64,000 nucleotides of DNA from positions 39,498,044-39,562,043 of the forward strand of contig OX638131.1 in the NCBI GenBank assembly GCA_951804985.1. Direction: 5' to 3'. Positions 34,426-47,185 of this stretch are shown here, one piece after another (the first letter of the stretch is position 1; each line of letters starts with the position of its first letter). The position numbers and the translations under genes were made by a program. The notes below the pieces were generated by a model. That model ran no database searches. It was not told where the DNA came from and was given only the letters and a program-made list of their open reading frames with translations. Source of the DNA: Dryomyza anilis (lineage: Eukaryota; Arthropoda; Insecta; Diptera; Dryomyzidae).

Positions 34426-36414
34426 CAAACAATAATTTCACATTTGCAAGAAAAATAATATATTTAGTATTCTCCTGTTTCTAACTCCACATCTGCAAAT
34501 TTAAAATGTTATACCCTGTCTATTTATGTGATAAAAAAAAAATGTAAACTGGTAACTGAAATCTGTTGTCATCCGATCTATAATACAATATTATAGAAAT
34601 ATAATTTTAGTTACCCATTGTCTGGGTATCATAATTCAATCAATTGCAATTTTCTTTTCATCATTTGTTTTTTCAATTACTTGTCTCCTTTGGCTGCAAC
34701 CACATTTTATGCCTAAAATTAGTCATCGTCTTTGACACATTTATTTTTTTTTTAATTTATTTTCATTTTATTTTGCGTATTATCTCGGCTCGTACTTTCC
34801 CGACTTTTTGCATTCCTGCGTATTTTTAACACATTTAAAGCCGGTGAGTGTTCGTAGAAATCTCTCGGTTAGTCGTTTTTTGCACGCTGCTGTTGCATCT
34901 GCTGGATATTGAAACTATTTGTTTTGCTGCTTTTGTTTTAGTTTCTGTTGAATTTTGCGGTCTCATACAATGCGTCCGTCGAAGGTTTTAATATACGTAA
35001 ATGGTTTTATCAATTTTAAGCCATAACTGCTTTTCGCCTTAGTGTTGGCCGGTGTTGCAAATGTTTGTTTGGAAATTCCTTTTGCGTAAGAGCTGTGCTC
35101 AAGAATTTGCTAAATTAATTTAAATTAATTCAATATGAAAACATGACAGATACAACGAAAATTTAAACAAACAACGATTAATCAGTGATTACAAATTATT
35201 GGTTATTTTAAATGAGATCATTGAGACGGGTGCTGTTAAAACTTATCGATTATATGTTCAAATTTTCAATTATTGGTTTAAAAAAACGTGCAAAATCAGT
35301 GAACTTCTCATCTCTAGGGATCAATATTGTCACTAAATGATGACAACATGTTAATCTTTTGAATGACATTCCATGTTTAAAATTCAATGTTTATTTTTTA
35401 AATACAAAACAATAAACTTAAAATTATTTAGTTTTCTACAACATCCAAATATAGCAAAATATGAATTTTTAACAGCAATATTTAAAAGTTTGCTGCAATG
35501 TTTATTTTCATTTTCTCCCTATGCCACATGACGCATATAAATGAAATATATTTTGTGTCTTTTTGACAGAACGTCCTAGTTATTGTATCCAATATTTTTT
35601 CCGCGTCCCATTTTATTTATTTGTTTGATTGTTTTTTTTTTTTTTTTTAGTTATTTTATGCAAATCGCATGTTTTTCCGCTGTCACATCAAAGCGCATGT
35701 CATGCCAAGTCTATGCTTAAACACACGCTATTTTTAAATTTCAAGAAATAAAAAAAAAACATAAACATTATTTTAAGTAATTTTTCGCGTTTGTGCGACA
35801 ATTGTTTGTATTTGGTATATTCTTGTCTTGACTATCTTGACTATGGATTAGGAGAATTGACTAGACATTTTTGTTTGGGGCAAGTAATACAAATATCCAA
35901 GATCTGATAATTCATACGAATTTTTTCTACATTACCTATCTATTATAATTGTGAATAAACCTTTTGTGGACGTACTTTTTCAACGTACTATTTTTTATAC
36001 GTGTACACTCGGCATATTGGTTGCAGCTGTCAAATAAAAACTTTTTTTGTGGTAACTTCTAGTATAAAATTTAGATTCATAATTTTTAGAATCTGAAATT
36101 TCTGGGTATATACTAATTGAAATTTTTGATTAGATAATAAAATATAATTTCCAATGTACTATGTTTGGTTCGTGCATCCCTGAATCTTAGGCACAACGGT
36201 CACATGAAAAAATCATATTTTGTAGTACTTTATAGTACAAATTTTAGCGTCATATACAAATTTATTCAGTTATTGATATCATTGGATAAAAACATTTTAA
36301 TCGAACTGCATTTGATTTATGGACCCCCAGAACCCGTCAATCTTTAATCAATGATCTCATTTTTTTTCCACATAATAAGAAAATGTATATCTATCAATTG
36401 AGATTTCAACCTTA
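34426..36414. other. Low-copy stretch with a richer part at 34780-35110
   Basis: The richer part includes CCG|GTGAGT (34843/34844), which could read as a splice donor, but no exon frame or promoter supports it. The rest is AT-rich with no window repeats recognised. Confidence 0.35.
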
Positions 36415-37059
36415 ACCAGTTGGGAAGGTTAGATCACATGGGAAATTTTAAAGTAGGTGTAATTATGATAGTTAGGATTGTCAAAATTATAGTTGGTCTA
36501 AGCCGACTATAAATACCCTACACATATGTGTGGTTACCATTCAAAGTGATATATAGGTCACCAGGGTATACGAATCCTGAAAATAACTACAAACATTCAA
36601 TCGCTGAAGAATTTCCATTCATTTGATACCCATATTTACAAATGGGTAGGTGTACCGAATTTCGATTTTTTTTTTTTGTGAACCACAAGTCTTTTCGCCG
36701 GAAAACATAATTATTAAAAAAGTTTACCTAAGTACGTATACATAAAAATTGATCTTTATATGTACAATGCAATTTTATATGAGGTATTTGAACATAAGTG
36801 GTCGGATCATAGGGCACAATGGACCGATCTCGCCAATTTTTACGCACATACAGCGTAGGTATATTAGTAATCTAAGTTATAAGTTTCATTTATCTAGCTC
36901 TTCAATTTTAAAAGACAGACAGACGGACATCGCTAAATCGACTCAGCAGGTCATGCTGATCAAAAATATATATATTTTTCCATACCGGAGATGCTTCCTT
37001 CTGGGTGTTACAAACGGCGTACCAAACTGTATATACCCTTTCACTCTTAGTGTAGGGTT
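36415..37059 (+). mobile_element. ATACCCTACACC dispersed element, copy 2
   Basis: ACCAGTTGGGAAGGTTAGAT, then GCCGACTATAAATACCCTACAC, ACAGACAGACGGACAT, GTCATGCTGATCAAAAATAT and TTTTTCCATACCGGAGATGC. It ends TGTAGGG. The same order as 21437-22284 with deletions. The GACA tract is short. Confidence 0.82.
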
Positions 37060-37437
37060 GAAAAAGACATCAATTACTTTTTATAATATTAATCAATCAA
37101 CTCGAAATTTAAGTTTTTCATAAAAATGTAGTTGGTTACTTTTCGTTCTACAACAACGACACATTTCCATAAAATGTAAATGAAATCATTGATTATATAG
37201 TAATGAACATATTTATATAGTTAATAAAAATATCCTTTCAACAAACTATCATTGGTTGGTACACTCCCAGAATCTTGAGCACGAAAACAACCTATTTTCA
37301 AACGATCTATATATTGGTCACAGCCAATACAGTTTGGGCGATTTTTTTAAAGATTGTGAGAATTTGAGGTACGGCAGATTTTGAACGAATTACATAAGGG
37401 AAAAAGATATTCCGTATCAGAATTTTATCTGGCGACG
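37060..37437. other. AT-rich stretch with an ATATCGTCGTTG-element remnant
   Basis: Around 37075-37160, GTAGTTGGTTACTTTTCGTT followed by CTACAACAACGAC matches one end of the 29747 element. The rest is unassigned. Confidence 0.45.
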
Positions 37438-38947
37438 CACGGTGAACAAAAAAGCACTTTTTTTGAACAAAATTATATAACTTCAAAACAAATCGGTAGA
37501 TTTCGTTGATTTTTTTTTACTTAATAAAAAAATATCAGGGTATAGTTATGCTCTACAAAATGTCTTCTTTTGATTCACAATAGTTATGTAAAAATAATTT
37601 AACTTCGAGTATTTGTGACATTTTTGTCATGTGATTTTTTAAAATCTGGATCCGATATCGGTATTATTTATTTTTTTTTTGACCACATTGATAGTGATCT
37701 GAAATAAGTTTGTGTTAATGAACGGTATCGTTTGCAGTCCTTAAAATAAATTTACAAAAAGGTACATATGTATGAAATTAGGAAATAAAATGGTAATTTT
37801 TGCCATGTAATTTCTCCTAAACCGGGTGATTGTGATTAAAAAAAAGTTAGTGCGAAGAAGGATATCGTTTGCAGTCCTTGAAATAAATTTACAAAAAATT
37901 TAGAATAAAACTGTTTTTTTTTGCCATGTAATTTCTTCTAATCCGGGAAAGATATCGGGATCATATTTTTTTGTTTTTTAATCACATTGATTATGATTAG
38001 AAAAAATTTAGTGCGAAGGAAGGATATCGCTTGCAGTCCTTGGAATAAATTTACAAATTGGAACAAATGTATGAAAAATTGTAATTTTTGCCAAGTGAAT
38101 TTCTCCTAATCCGGGAACGATATCGGGATGATATATTTTTCATTTTTTACCACATTGATTGTGATTAGAAAAAAGTTAGTAAGAATGAAGGATATCGCTT
38201 GCAGTCCTTGGTATTAATTTACAAAAAGAGTAACAAATGTATAAAAAATGGTAATTTTTGCCATGTAAATTCTCCTAATCCGGGAATGATATATTTTTTA
38301 TTTTTTACCACATTAATTGTGATTAGGGAAATGATAATGCGAACAGAGGATATCGCTTACAGTCCATGGAATAAATTTACAAAAAGGCACAAATGTATGA
38401 AATTAGAATAAAAAAGGAAATTTTTGACACGTAATTTCTCGTAATCCGGGAAAGATATCGCTATGATTTTTTTTTTTATTTTTCACCACATTAATTGTGA
38501 TTAGAAAAAAATTAGCGCGTGTGACGGATATCTGCAGCTTTAATTGATATAAAATTATTTCACTAAATGCTTTAAATCAAATAAGTAAATTTCTAACGAA
38601 AATGGTAGTATTTCACAACAATTTTCTTGTAAACCGGAGCAATCCGGAAGCTACTTTTTTTTCAGAATGTGTATTTTGTAAAAGCCTAAATACAATTTTA
38701 ACGATTTGAGAGGATATGCAAGGATGTTTTAGTTATGTTCCAATATGTATTTCCATATATTTTTGTATGGAATGCCATTTTTTCCCTAACTTTGAAGGCT
38801 CATATCTCTTAATCTGTGAATGTTATAAGAAAAATCAGATTATTCTTAGTGGGTCTGTTATGTATGAACCAGTAAAAAAAAAATTGAAAATTTAAAAATA
38901 AAAAAAATGGCGTTTTGTTCAAAAATTTCATTATTTTGTTCACCGTG
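37438..38947 (+). mobile_element. Family (e) element, CACGGTGAAC TIRs, copy 2 with longer array
   Basis: Starts CACGGTGAACAAAAAAGCAC and ends ATTATTTTGTTCACCGTG, the reverse of copy 1. It carries about six degenerate 165-170-bp units marked by GTGATTAGAAAAAAGTTAGT, against four in copy 1. CGACG occurs immediately outside both ends and may be a 5-bp target duplication. No transposase. Confidence 0.87.
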
Positions 38948-39239
38948 CGACGCTGGTCACAGCGAACACATGAAAATCCGCTTTTGTGTTTAATAAAAAA
39001 TGAGATCAATGTCTGAAACGTTTATAAAATTTAAATTAATTTATACTTATATATTTTTAATCATCAACTTAACGAAAATTTATCCCGTTTTCAGATTCGT
39101 TTATGGCTTTATCATGAGAATGCCCGTTAGTAGATCCGATCCACGGTTATTTCAAACTTTCGTTTATTCAAATTAACACAACTAAAAATTGGTAAGCATA
39201 TAGCTGATATCTGGAATAAATTTAAATATTACAGACATT
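38948..39239. other. AT-rich low-copy stretch
   Basis: No repeat or coding signal was recognised in this short interval. Confidence 0.4.
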
Positions 39240-40645
39240 TTTTTTTTTTGGGAAAATATTTTTTTTTTTTATAAAATTTTGTTTCGAATTTTTTTTTTTC
39301 GAAATATATTTTCTGTTATTTTTTAAATACATTTTTTACAACAAAAAAAAACATGTTTAACTCGTAAAAAATGTATTCATAAATATTATAAAGAAATCCA
39401 TCAATATGACGAATCAAATTCATTGTATTGAATATTACGTTCTTCACTGTGATTTTCGATGGTACGAATAAATTCAAATGTACACACAAAAAAAAAAATT
39501 CACCAACAACCAGGATTCATCATATTGATGATTTCATTCATTGAACTAAAATCGTATTTTTCAGTCTTTTTCATTTTTGATATCTTTTATTCAAACAAAA
39601 TTTCAAAGAAAAATTGGTCTCCATTTACATATTTATAATTCTTTAAAAATTTATGATATTTAAATTAATATGGTTTGCTGAACAAAATTCATCAATATGA
39701 TGTCCACTTTTTCATTAATATGAATAATTTTTAATTAAATATTATAAATCCTTTAAGAATCGTACATACATAAATGTGTAAATGGAGACAAAGTTGTGTT
39801 TGAAATTTGATATTAAAAAAATATTGAAAATGAAAAACATTTTAATTCAATGAATGAATTCATCAATATGATGAATCCAGGTAGTTGGTGAAATTTTTTG
39901 TGTGTATAATGAATGTATTCATCAATATGTCATTTAATTAACGGTGGTATCTATATGATGAATCTGGTAATTGGTGAAAAAAATTCATAATATTTATGAA
40001 TAAATTCATCATATTGATGAAAATTTTCTTCTGTGTGGACCCAGTTGTATTTTCAAAACGGCTCCCAATTATAAATTTTCACCAACAACCAGGATTCATC
40101 ATATTTATGATTTCATTAATTGACCTAAAATTCAAACAAAATTTCAAACAAAAATTGGTCTCCATTTACATATTTATAATTCGTGTAAGATTTATGATAT
40201 TTAAATTAATATGGTTTTCTGAACAAAATTCATCAATATGATGTCCACTTTTTCATTAATATGATGACATGGAGACTTCGAATAATTTGCAATTAAATAT
40301 TATAAATCCTTTAAGAATCGTAAATACATAAATGTCTAAATGGAGACAAAGTTGTGTTTGAAATTTGATGTTAAAAAAATATTGAAAATGAAAAACATTA
40401 AAAAAAAAACATTTTAATTCAATGAATGAATTCATCAATATGATGAATCCAGGTATTTGAAATTTTTTGTGTGTATAATGAATGTATGCATCAATATGTC
40501 ATTTAATGAACGGTGGTATCTATATGATGAATCTGGTAATTGGTGAAAAAAATTCATAATATTTATGAATAAATTCATCATATTGATGAACATTTTCTTC
40601 TGTGTGGACCCAGTTGTATTTTCATAACGGCTCCCAATTATATTA
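39240..40645 (+). repeat. Family (c) remnant with nested element, tandemly duplicated (~570 bp)
   Basis: The block running from TTCACCAACAACCAGGATTC (39499) to TTCTGTGTGGACCCAGTTG and CGGCTCCCAATTATA (to about 40072) repeats from 40078 to about 40645. Each unit holds the nested CACACAAAA element plus the right end of family (c). Only small indels separate the units, so the duplication is fairly recent. Confidence 0.8.
39483..39904. mobile_element. CACACAAAA-TIR element nested in family (c)
   Basis: Left end CACACAAAAAAAAAAATTCA; right end GAAATTTTTTGTGTG; TA on both sides (39481-39482, 39905-39906). Long inverted arms extend inward through ACCAACAACCAGGATTCATC and AATGATTTCATTCATTG. The flanks rejoin as a normal family (c) right part. 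Confidence 0.75.
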
Positions 40646-41169
40646 TTATTATTATCAGCATTGCCATATTAAAAAAAACACGTGAAAAAGAAGTACAAAT
40701 TGTGTGAAAGTAGCAACATAAAGTTTTTAGCAGTAAAATTGTCTTACAGTAATTAACCAGAATTTCAAATTTTCCATATAAAATCCGTATTGCCATGAAA
40801 TCGGTATTTAGTTAAAAAATTAAAAAATCGGCAGCAGTGTGCCTAATGTTGCTCAGTTTATTAAACAATTTTAAGTTAATACTCTGTCACAATTTTAAAA
40901 TGGTAGTGTCTTAAATTGCAGGAAAATTTTAAAATGTGAAAAAAGGCAAATATATATAAAGTGAAGAATAAAAAGAAAAAAATCATTTTATTGTCTAATG
41001 AATTGTTTAATTTTTGACCTTTATTATTTTTAATTTTACTCGGTTTTCAAAATTTAATTTGTTTTATATATTTTGTATGTGTTTTCTTTGTTTTTACTGC
41101 ATTTTCACACCTCGTCCAAACACTCAATATAAAAAAATAAATGACATTTTCGGGATCCTTGCGTCATAT
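40646..41169. other. AT-rich stretch, nothing recognised
   Basis: No window repeat or coding signal was recognised. Confidence 0.45.
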
Positions 41170-41541
41170 ACAGAAAAAAATAATCGACGTAAATATAGCA
41201 ACCGATATTAATTGCATTCATTAATCAATCCAGCAATGAAATTCAATAATTTAATGAAAACATTTGCTATTCTTCGTTAATTCAGGAATTCCGTTTGCTA
41301 ATATTAATATTTGTACGTCAATGCAGCAAACTAATTAGTCGGCGCAGTTTTAGCAAAAATAATTGCTATATTATGTTTGCTAAAACTGCGCCGACTAAAT
41401 TATTTGCTACATTGACGTACAAAAATTCATATTAGCAAACGGAATTGCTGAATTAACGAAGAATAGTAAATGTTTTCATTAAATGATTAATGAATGCAAT
41501 TAATGTCAGTTGTTATATTCACGTTGATTATTTTTTTCTGT
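41170..41541. mobile_element. Family (b) foldback element, complete
   Basis: ACAGAAAAAAATAATCGACG at the left; the right end is its inverse, degraded to ACGTTGATTATTTTTTTCTG. The whole element is a long imperfect palindrome centred on AGTCGGCGCAGTTTTAGC and its inverse (near 41338-41394). Flanks contain TA. No frame. Confidence 0.88.
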
Positions 41542-42699
41542 GTAATTATTAAGTCAAAGAAGTTTTTTTCTGAAAATTCGAAAAAAATTAACTCCGGTGT
41601 ATTCGTGCTAATGTACGGTAAGTTTTATGTGGAACGTAATATAGAGTTTTTTCAAGTACCAGAACAAGATCGAGCTGCCGATGCAAGAACAAGAACAAAC
41701 CCTGTAAGAACAAGAACTAAGTAGAACTTACATTTGTACTAGTTATATATTAAATTATATTATTAAATATGATATTTAATAATTGAAAAATGCGTCAATA
41801 CAATTTCTTAAATTGAAAACATTGATTTCAATTTTGTATATAATGCCTTACACCATATGCTACACGATACTGCGAAGTTATAAAAATTCATACAAAATTA
41901 TTTTCTCGAATTTGTTCATTTTATTTTTAGATTTTATTATTGCCCCTCATGCTCGTACAGCTAGCAGTATTATTTGAGTGTTAGATTAGCAGATAATGGG
42001 TCACTCTGATTGTGTGTTGAATTGGCTGGCTTAAGTCATGAATAAAAATGTTTAAGTCATGAGCAAGCCACTCATCAAAATTCATTTCACAAAATCTATA
42101 AATAAAGCAAAAATATCTAAAAAAATCAAAAAAAAAAAAAAAGTGTAACGACTTTCTTTGAAAAAGTGAATTTTTGCTGAATTTTCAGTAAAAGTCCTAA
42201 CTTTTGTTTCCTTCCGGCAGTGCAATCGAGCGTAGCACATTGAGATTTTCTACAATTTTTGCACTTTTAGCTTTTGAGTTGTTTTTAATTTTAAACACTT
42301 GGTGTATTAATTCATTAAATGAATGGTTTTTTATTTTAGTTTTTTAGTCGATTTTTCGTACGTTTCTAAGTTTTCTGGGGCGCTGTGCTTTAAGCCAATT
42401 GGACGCGCGTGCAACTTGTTGGCCAAAAGCGAAACGTGATTTTGGAATGCAGCGAACAGCGTCGTTGGTAGGTTGTTGGCTGACTTGTGGCTGGTGGCTG
42501 GTGTTTGGTGTTTGGCGACAACGTGGCTGACAGTGTGACAGCCAAGCACGCGGCACTAATTATTAATATTTTATGCAGCTTGTTGCTGTTTTATTAAATT
42601 ATGAAAACTTTAAATAAATTTTTATTTAAGCAGCAAATTCAGTTAGTTAATAACTTCACAAATGCAGCGGAAATTCAGTGCAAGTGCGAACGTTCATGC
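41542..42699. other. Low-copy stretch, becoming richer after 42180
   Basis: AT-rich to about 42170. From 42370 to 42560 the sequence is more GC-balanced (GGCGCTGTGCTTTAAGCC, GTTGTTGGCTGACTTGTGGC); frames are open on the minus strand but are glutamine/proline/asparagine-mixed with no domain. No gene is called. Confidence 0.35.
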
Positions 42700-42815
42700 A
42701 TTTTAAATGCTTGCGATACTTTTGTATCTGACGGATGAACGCATTATTCATTCATTCGTTCGTTCGTTCGTTGGTTGGTACTATTTGTGTTGGTGTTTAA
42801 AAAAAAACGTTTTTA

Positions 42816-42923
42816 TCAGTTACAATAAAAGCGCATAGAAGACCAGATAATCGTTTAATCAATCGGCATTCAACGCGTCAGATACATTCGTGCGTTCGCA
42901 TGGATACAACTCGATTCATTTCG
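42816..42923 (+). promoter_or_regulatory. Candidate start site and short first exon
   Basis: TCAGTT (42816-42821) matches the fly initiator. An ATG at 42900 opens eight codons (MDTTRFIS) that end exactly at TCG|GTGAGT (42923/42924), a good donor. The ATG-to-donor span is 24 bases, phase 0. The surrounding 42600-43450 island is richer than its flanks and not repeated. This is a motif-only call; no downstream exon can be identified. Confidence 0.22.
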
Positions 42924-43482
42924 GTGAGTGCAATGCATAGCGAATTAAATTCAATTTAAAATCTTTTATTTTTTTATTAGTTTTATTTTTTTCACCCTGC
43001 CACAGATTTTTGCGTATTTTAGTTTCATGCTAGATTTGCATAGAAATCTTCAAGTGTCTGAAATAACTTTGCGGTGAAACTCTGCTGTCTAGTGACATGT
43101 ACTTGGATTTTATGGTTTAAAAAATAAAGACGAAAATAAAATTTAAACAATAAATAGAAGAAAAAATGAAAAAAAAAAAACGACCGCCACAAACAGCAAT
43201 AGCAATAACAACGATTGCTTTCATTTCATTCATTAATTCAGATACAAATACAAATTCAATTCAGATTCAAATTCAAATTTTATGAACGAATTTTTGCGCC
43301 ACGCGCGCGCCATCTTTTGCGCCAGTCGTGCGCACTGAACTGGCGACGGCCATCGAGGAGGTCTGACATTTCTATTAGCATTTCTTTTATTCACTTATTT
43401 CGATCGACAGTGACAGTCTTAATGGCAAAACATGCGATCTAAAATTTTGCAGATTTTTTATCTACGATTTGGTTTAAAATAT
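42924..43482. other. Rest of the richer island after candidate donor
   Basis: Includes an ACGCGCGCGCCATC patch (43311-43324), a CAAATTCAATTCAGATTC simple run, and CAACAAC-like sequence. No repeat match, no convincing frame. Confidence 0.3.
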
Positions 43483-44785
43483 TTATGCCATTTTTGTTTA
43501 ACTTTTGTTTTTATTTTATTTTTGTGTACCCGAGCTGCATAACGGGACTTTTCAGAATTTTTCTTTTAGAAACCAATTATTTAAATTTTTACGTGTTTGC
43601 TTTTGTTTTGCCGTTTTTTTTTTGCTTTAAATTTTGTATTTTTAATACATTATTTTTTTTTTGTCTGGGTTTTGATTTTGTTTTATTTATTATTTTGCTT
43701 TAATTGTTCTTTTTATTTTGTGTTTTACTTTGCTCTTATTTTTGCTATTGTATTTTTGTTTTATTTTGTATTTGATTTGTATCTTCTTTATGTATTTTGT
43801 TCATTAGATTTTTGTGTCTTTGCTTTCATGTATTTATTTTTTATATTGCAATTTTCTTTTCTTTGATTTTGTGTACTTTTGATTTTGTTTTTCTGCTTTT
43901 GGATTTTTTTTTGGTTTTTTTATTTCTTGTCTCTGCTTTAATTTTATTATTGAATTTTTATATATTTCTTGCTTTTGTTTTAGTGTTAAATTCACATTTT
44001 TTTACTTTTGTTTTTCAATTTTAAGTATTTTTTTTTTGATTTTGGATTTTTGCTTTTGATTTATTTTGTTTTCTTTAAGTTTTGAATTTTGTGTTTGTTT
44101 TCGTTGATTTTTGGTTTTCTTTTTTGAGTTTTTGCTTTCGTTCTTATATCTATTTTGATTTCGTTTGCATTTATTGTTTTTTTTAATGTTTTTTTTTGTT
44201 TTTTTTTTTGCTTTTGCGTTGGACTTTAAATTTGTATTTCAGGCATATTTTGAGTTTTGTTTTTTTTTTTGTTTGAGTTTTATTATTATATTTTCTGTTT
44301 TTCTTTTATTTGTGGTTTTTGCGTTTGATTTTCTCATTTTGCTTTTTTTTTTTTTGGGTATTTCTTTTGTTTTTCTTTAAGTCTTGGATTTTGTGTTTGT
44401 TTTTGTTTTTGCATTTTTGTTTTTTTTCTAATGGGCACGTTTATTTTTAAGCGTTTGTTTTTGCTTTAGTTTCTTGTTTTTATTTTGATTTCGTCTGTAT
44501 TTGTTTTTGCTTTTTTATTGGTTTTTTGCTTTTGTGTTTGATTTAAAATTTTTGTTTTTTGAATTTTGGGTTTTGCTTTTATTTTTATTTTTGTGTTTGG
44601 GTTTTTTGTTTTATTTTCTGATTTCTTTTATTTGTTGTTTTTCATTTTTTTACTTTGTGGTATTACCTTTGATTTAGAGTTTTCCGTTTGTATTTCTGTT
44701 TTTTTTTTAATTTGTTTTTTTATGTATTTGTTTTGATTTTGGGTTTTACTTTTATTATTTTTGTTTGTATTTGCATTTTAGTTTC
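43483..44785. repeat. 1.3-kb T/G-rich low-complexity tract (degenerate TTTTG/TTTTA)
   Basis: Nearly all bases are T, with G, and few A or C, built from irregular TTTTGTTTT, TTTTATTTT, TTTTGATTTT and TTTGCTTTT units. Several open plus-strand frames of 70-90 codons translate as Phe/Leu/Val/Cys runs, a direct result of the composition; they are not membrane proteins. The opposite strand reads as A-rich CAAAA repeats. Confidence 0.9.
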
Positions 44786-44786
44786 A

Positions 44787-45511
44787 CACAGAAAAAAAAT
44801 TCTTCAATATGATGAATTTATTCATTAATATTATGAATTTTTTCACCAACTACCAGATTCATCATATTGATACCACCGTTCATTGAATGACATATTAATG
44901 ATCAATACAATTCAATACAATGAATTTGAATTGTAATATTGATGAATTTGTTCATAATATTTTTTCAACAAATTTTTTTTTTTTTAAAAAATAATTCGAA
45001 AAAAAGTTTGTTAAAAGTATTTAAAAAATAATATTAAAAAAATTAAAAAAAATTATCCGAAAAAAAATTTCGAAAAAAAAAAATTTTCCAAAAAAAAAAA
45101 TTGTTCGAAAAAAAAAAGTTTTCGAAAAAAAAAAATTTTTCAAAAAAAAAAGATTTATTTTTCAAAAATATATTTTTTATAAATACAACTTTTTATTAAT
45201 AAAAAGTAGTAATTATAATAAATATATTATAAAACATTTTATTAATTTATGCATGTCGATCAAGCATTATATAAGAAATAACATACAAGAACTACTTGAG
45301 AATTGAGTAGTATGGCAAAAAATGAACGATAATAAAATATTTTGATAGAAATTTGGTTTAATGAACAGCGTTCTTCAATATGATGAACATATATGTTGTA
45401 TTTTATATGTTGGTTCATTAATATGATGAAACGTATTCTTCATATACAGTTCATCATATTGAAGAACACATTTTCGACAGTTACCAAGCGTTCTTCATAT
45501 TTATGATAGCA
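44787..45511 (-). mobile_element. Family (c) element, missing its far end
   Basis: Begins CACAGAAAAAAAATTCTTCA, then GATTCATCATATTGATACCA and a core of TTCGAAAAAAAA units (45050-45170). The region continues through CATGTCGATCAAGCATTATA and stops at CATATTTATGATAGCA. It parallels 63130-64000 base for base in layout. The terminal ~250 bp present in other copies are absent. Confidence 0.82.
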
Positions 45512-46679
45512 TTATATCGTAGCTGTTATAAGTGTCGAGTTGTACCATTTTAAAAGTTTAGGTTGTATGGGAGATGCCATGCCTCATTAATCAATTCCGC
45601 CCATATATAGTCAAAGTTACCATCCCTACTCTATAGTAAAATCGGATAAAATTAAACTCAAATTGGTTTAGTGGTACAAATGTGATAGATAGACAGGCAG
45701 ATAGACGAACTACAAATTTTATATATTAGAATTTATTTTAGTTTTGATTTATTTTTTATATATATATTAAAATTATATAATTTATTATAATTTAATATAA
45801 TTATAATTATAATTTAATATAATTATAATTATATTTAAGTTTATTTTGTCTATTTTCATTATTATTTTTTTTTTGTCTATTACCCTGTCAGTTGATGTGT
45901 TCGGTAATACTTATAGGTGTCATTGTCATGGTACGCAGGAAGTAGTTTTTTCTATGGTTTTCCTAACATAATTTTTAATAGTTAGCAAAACAAATCAAAT
46001 TTGAATAGACAGCTCTAAGGGTCTGATTATGGAAATTAAAAACCAGTTCTATTTTTAGATAAATTACCAAAATGATCTATTACGAAATAAAGCATAATTT
46101 ATGTGCATAAATTAGCGCTAGTTATAAATTCCTTAGAATTATCTGCATATTATACATTTTTTTAATACATTCATATATGTGTCAAATTCCAAATATCTTG
46201 AATGAACCGTTAACAGATTGAAACATTCCAATTTGTTAAATTTTGACAATTTTTCATGCAGGTGTCGTCGAAACATTAGCATGATTTTTTATCTGAGAAT
46301 AGGTTACGTATTTACGAAAAATAAATTGGAAGAAATATTTGTAATATGGTACCTAAGATCTATAATTAAGTATTAAATACTTGTTTTTGTAATTATCATT
46401 TGTATATAAATGCTATCTGTTTCCCAGTATTTGATTGATTTTTTTGTTTGTCTTATGATAATTGTCTTGAAATATCGTGAAAATACCATGTGTCAGTAAT
46501 TGAAATACCCAATACTTGTAGAATATATGGAAAATCTATTTTAAATGGTATTCACAAATTCTGTGACGTCTTTAATACATTATATGATCATTAAAAAGGC
46601 GAATCTCAACGACTACATTGAAAAAACAATGACAATGTGTATGAACATATTCAATTATACTTAAATAACAACACACAGA
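45512..46679. other. AT-rich stretch with a remnant of the ATACCCTACACC element
   Basis: 45530-45720 contains TTCCGCCCATATATAGTC and ATAGATAGACAGGCAGATAGACG, reminiscent of the interior of the 21437 element. ATTATAATTATAATT runs follow at 45770-45840. No gene recognised. Confidence 0.4.
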
Positions 46680-46992
46680 AGTGTCCTCTTTTGGCATGAG
46701 GTTGGAGGAATGAAAAAGTTAGTTGTACCAAACCACTACATTCGGTTAAATCGAAATGTGTAGAAATTTGTTTGACGGAGCTGCCTTATTAGCCTGTACA
46801 CATGAAATATTAGCCTATAGACACTTCCAATGGTTATAAATCTGTACTATATTGTTCTAAAGCAGTTCAAAATTGGTTGCAGTACAAACTACAACTCTTT
46901 TAGTTTTGACAAGAACAACCGACTAAGCAGTTGTGAGAACCGTATATGTTGGTTGGGCAAAGAGTTAGTTGGCGCAACAAAGCTCTACTTTA
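46680..46992 (+). repeat. GTTGGCGCAACAAA dispersed repeat, copy 1
   Basis: GGTTGGAGGAATGAAAAAGT, GAAATATTAGCC, ACTACAACTCTTTTAGTT and TTGGCGCAACAAAGCTC occur in the same order and orientation at 52493-52800. A reverse fragment lies at 11033-11100. Two spread copies in one orientation suggest a mobile family; I do not recognise termini with certainty. Confidence 0.75.
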
Positions 46993-47185
46993 TGTGACCA
47001 GATACATAATATTGCTGAAATTAAAAAATCATAAATACAACGACTTTTTTTTATTTGTTTTACAAATTAATAATAATAGTCAATTTTGTTGTTGGTTCAG
47101 TTTTAATACATAAACTCAGCAATATAATCAATTCTTTCTATGTGTATTTATTTCAGATTTAAATTGGATTACAGTCATCTTAATA
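46993..47185. other. Short AT-rich stretch
   Basis: Nothing recognised. Confidence 0.4.

Noticed and set aside
43485..44380. Series of open plus-strand frames of 71-89 codons resembling hydrophobic membrane proteins
   Set aside because: They are translations of the T/G-rich tract; Phe/Leu/Val/Cys content follows from composition, and frames overlap one another.
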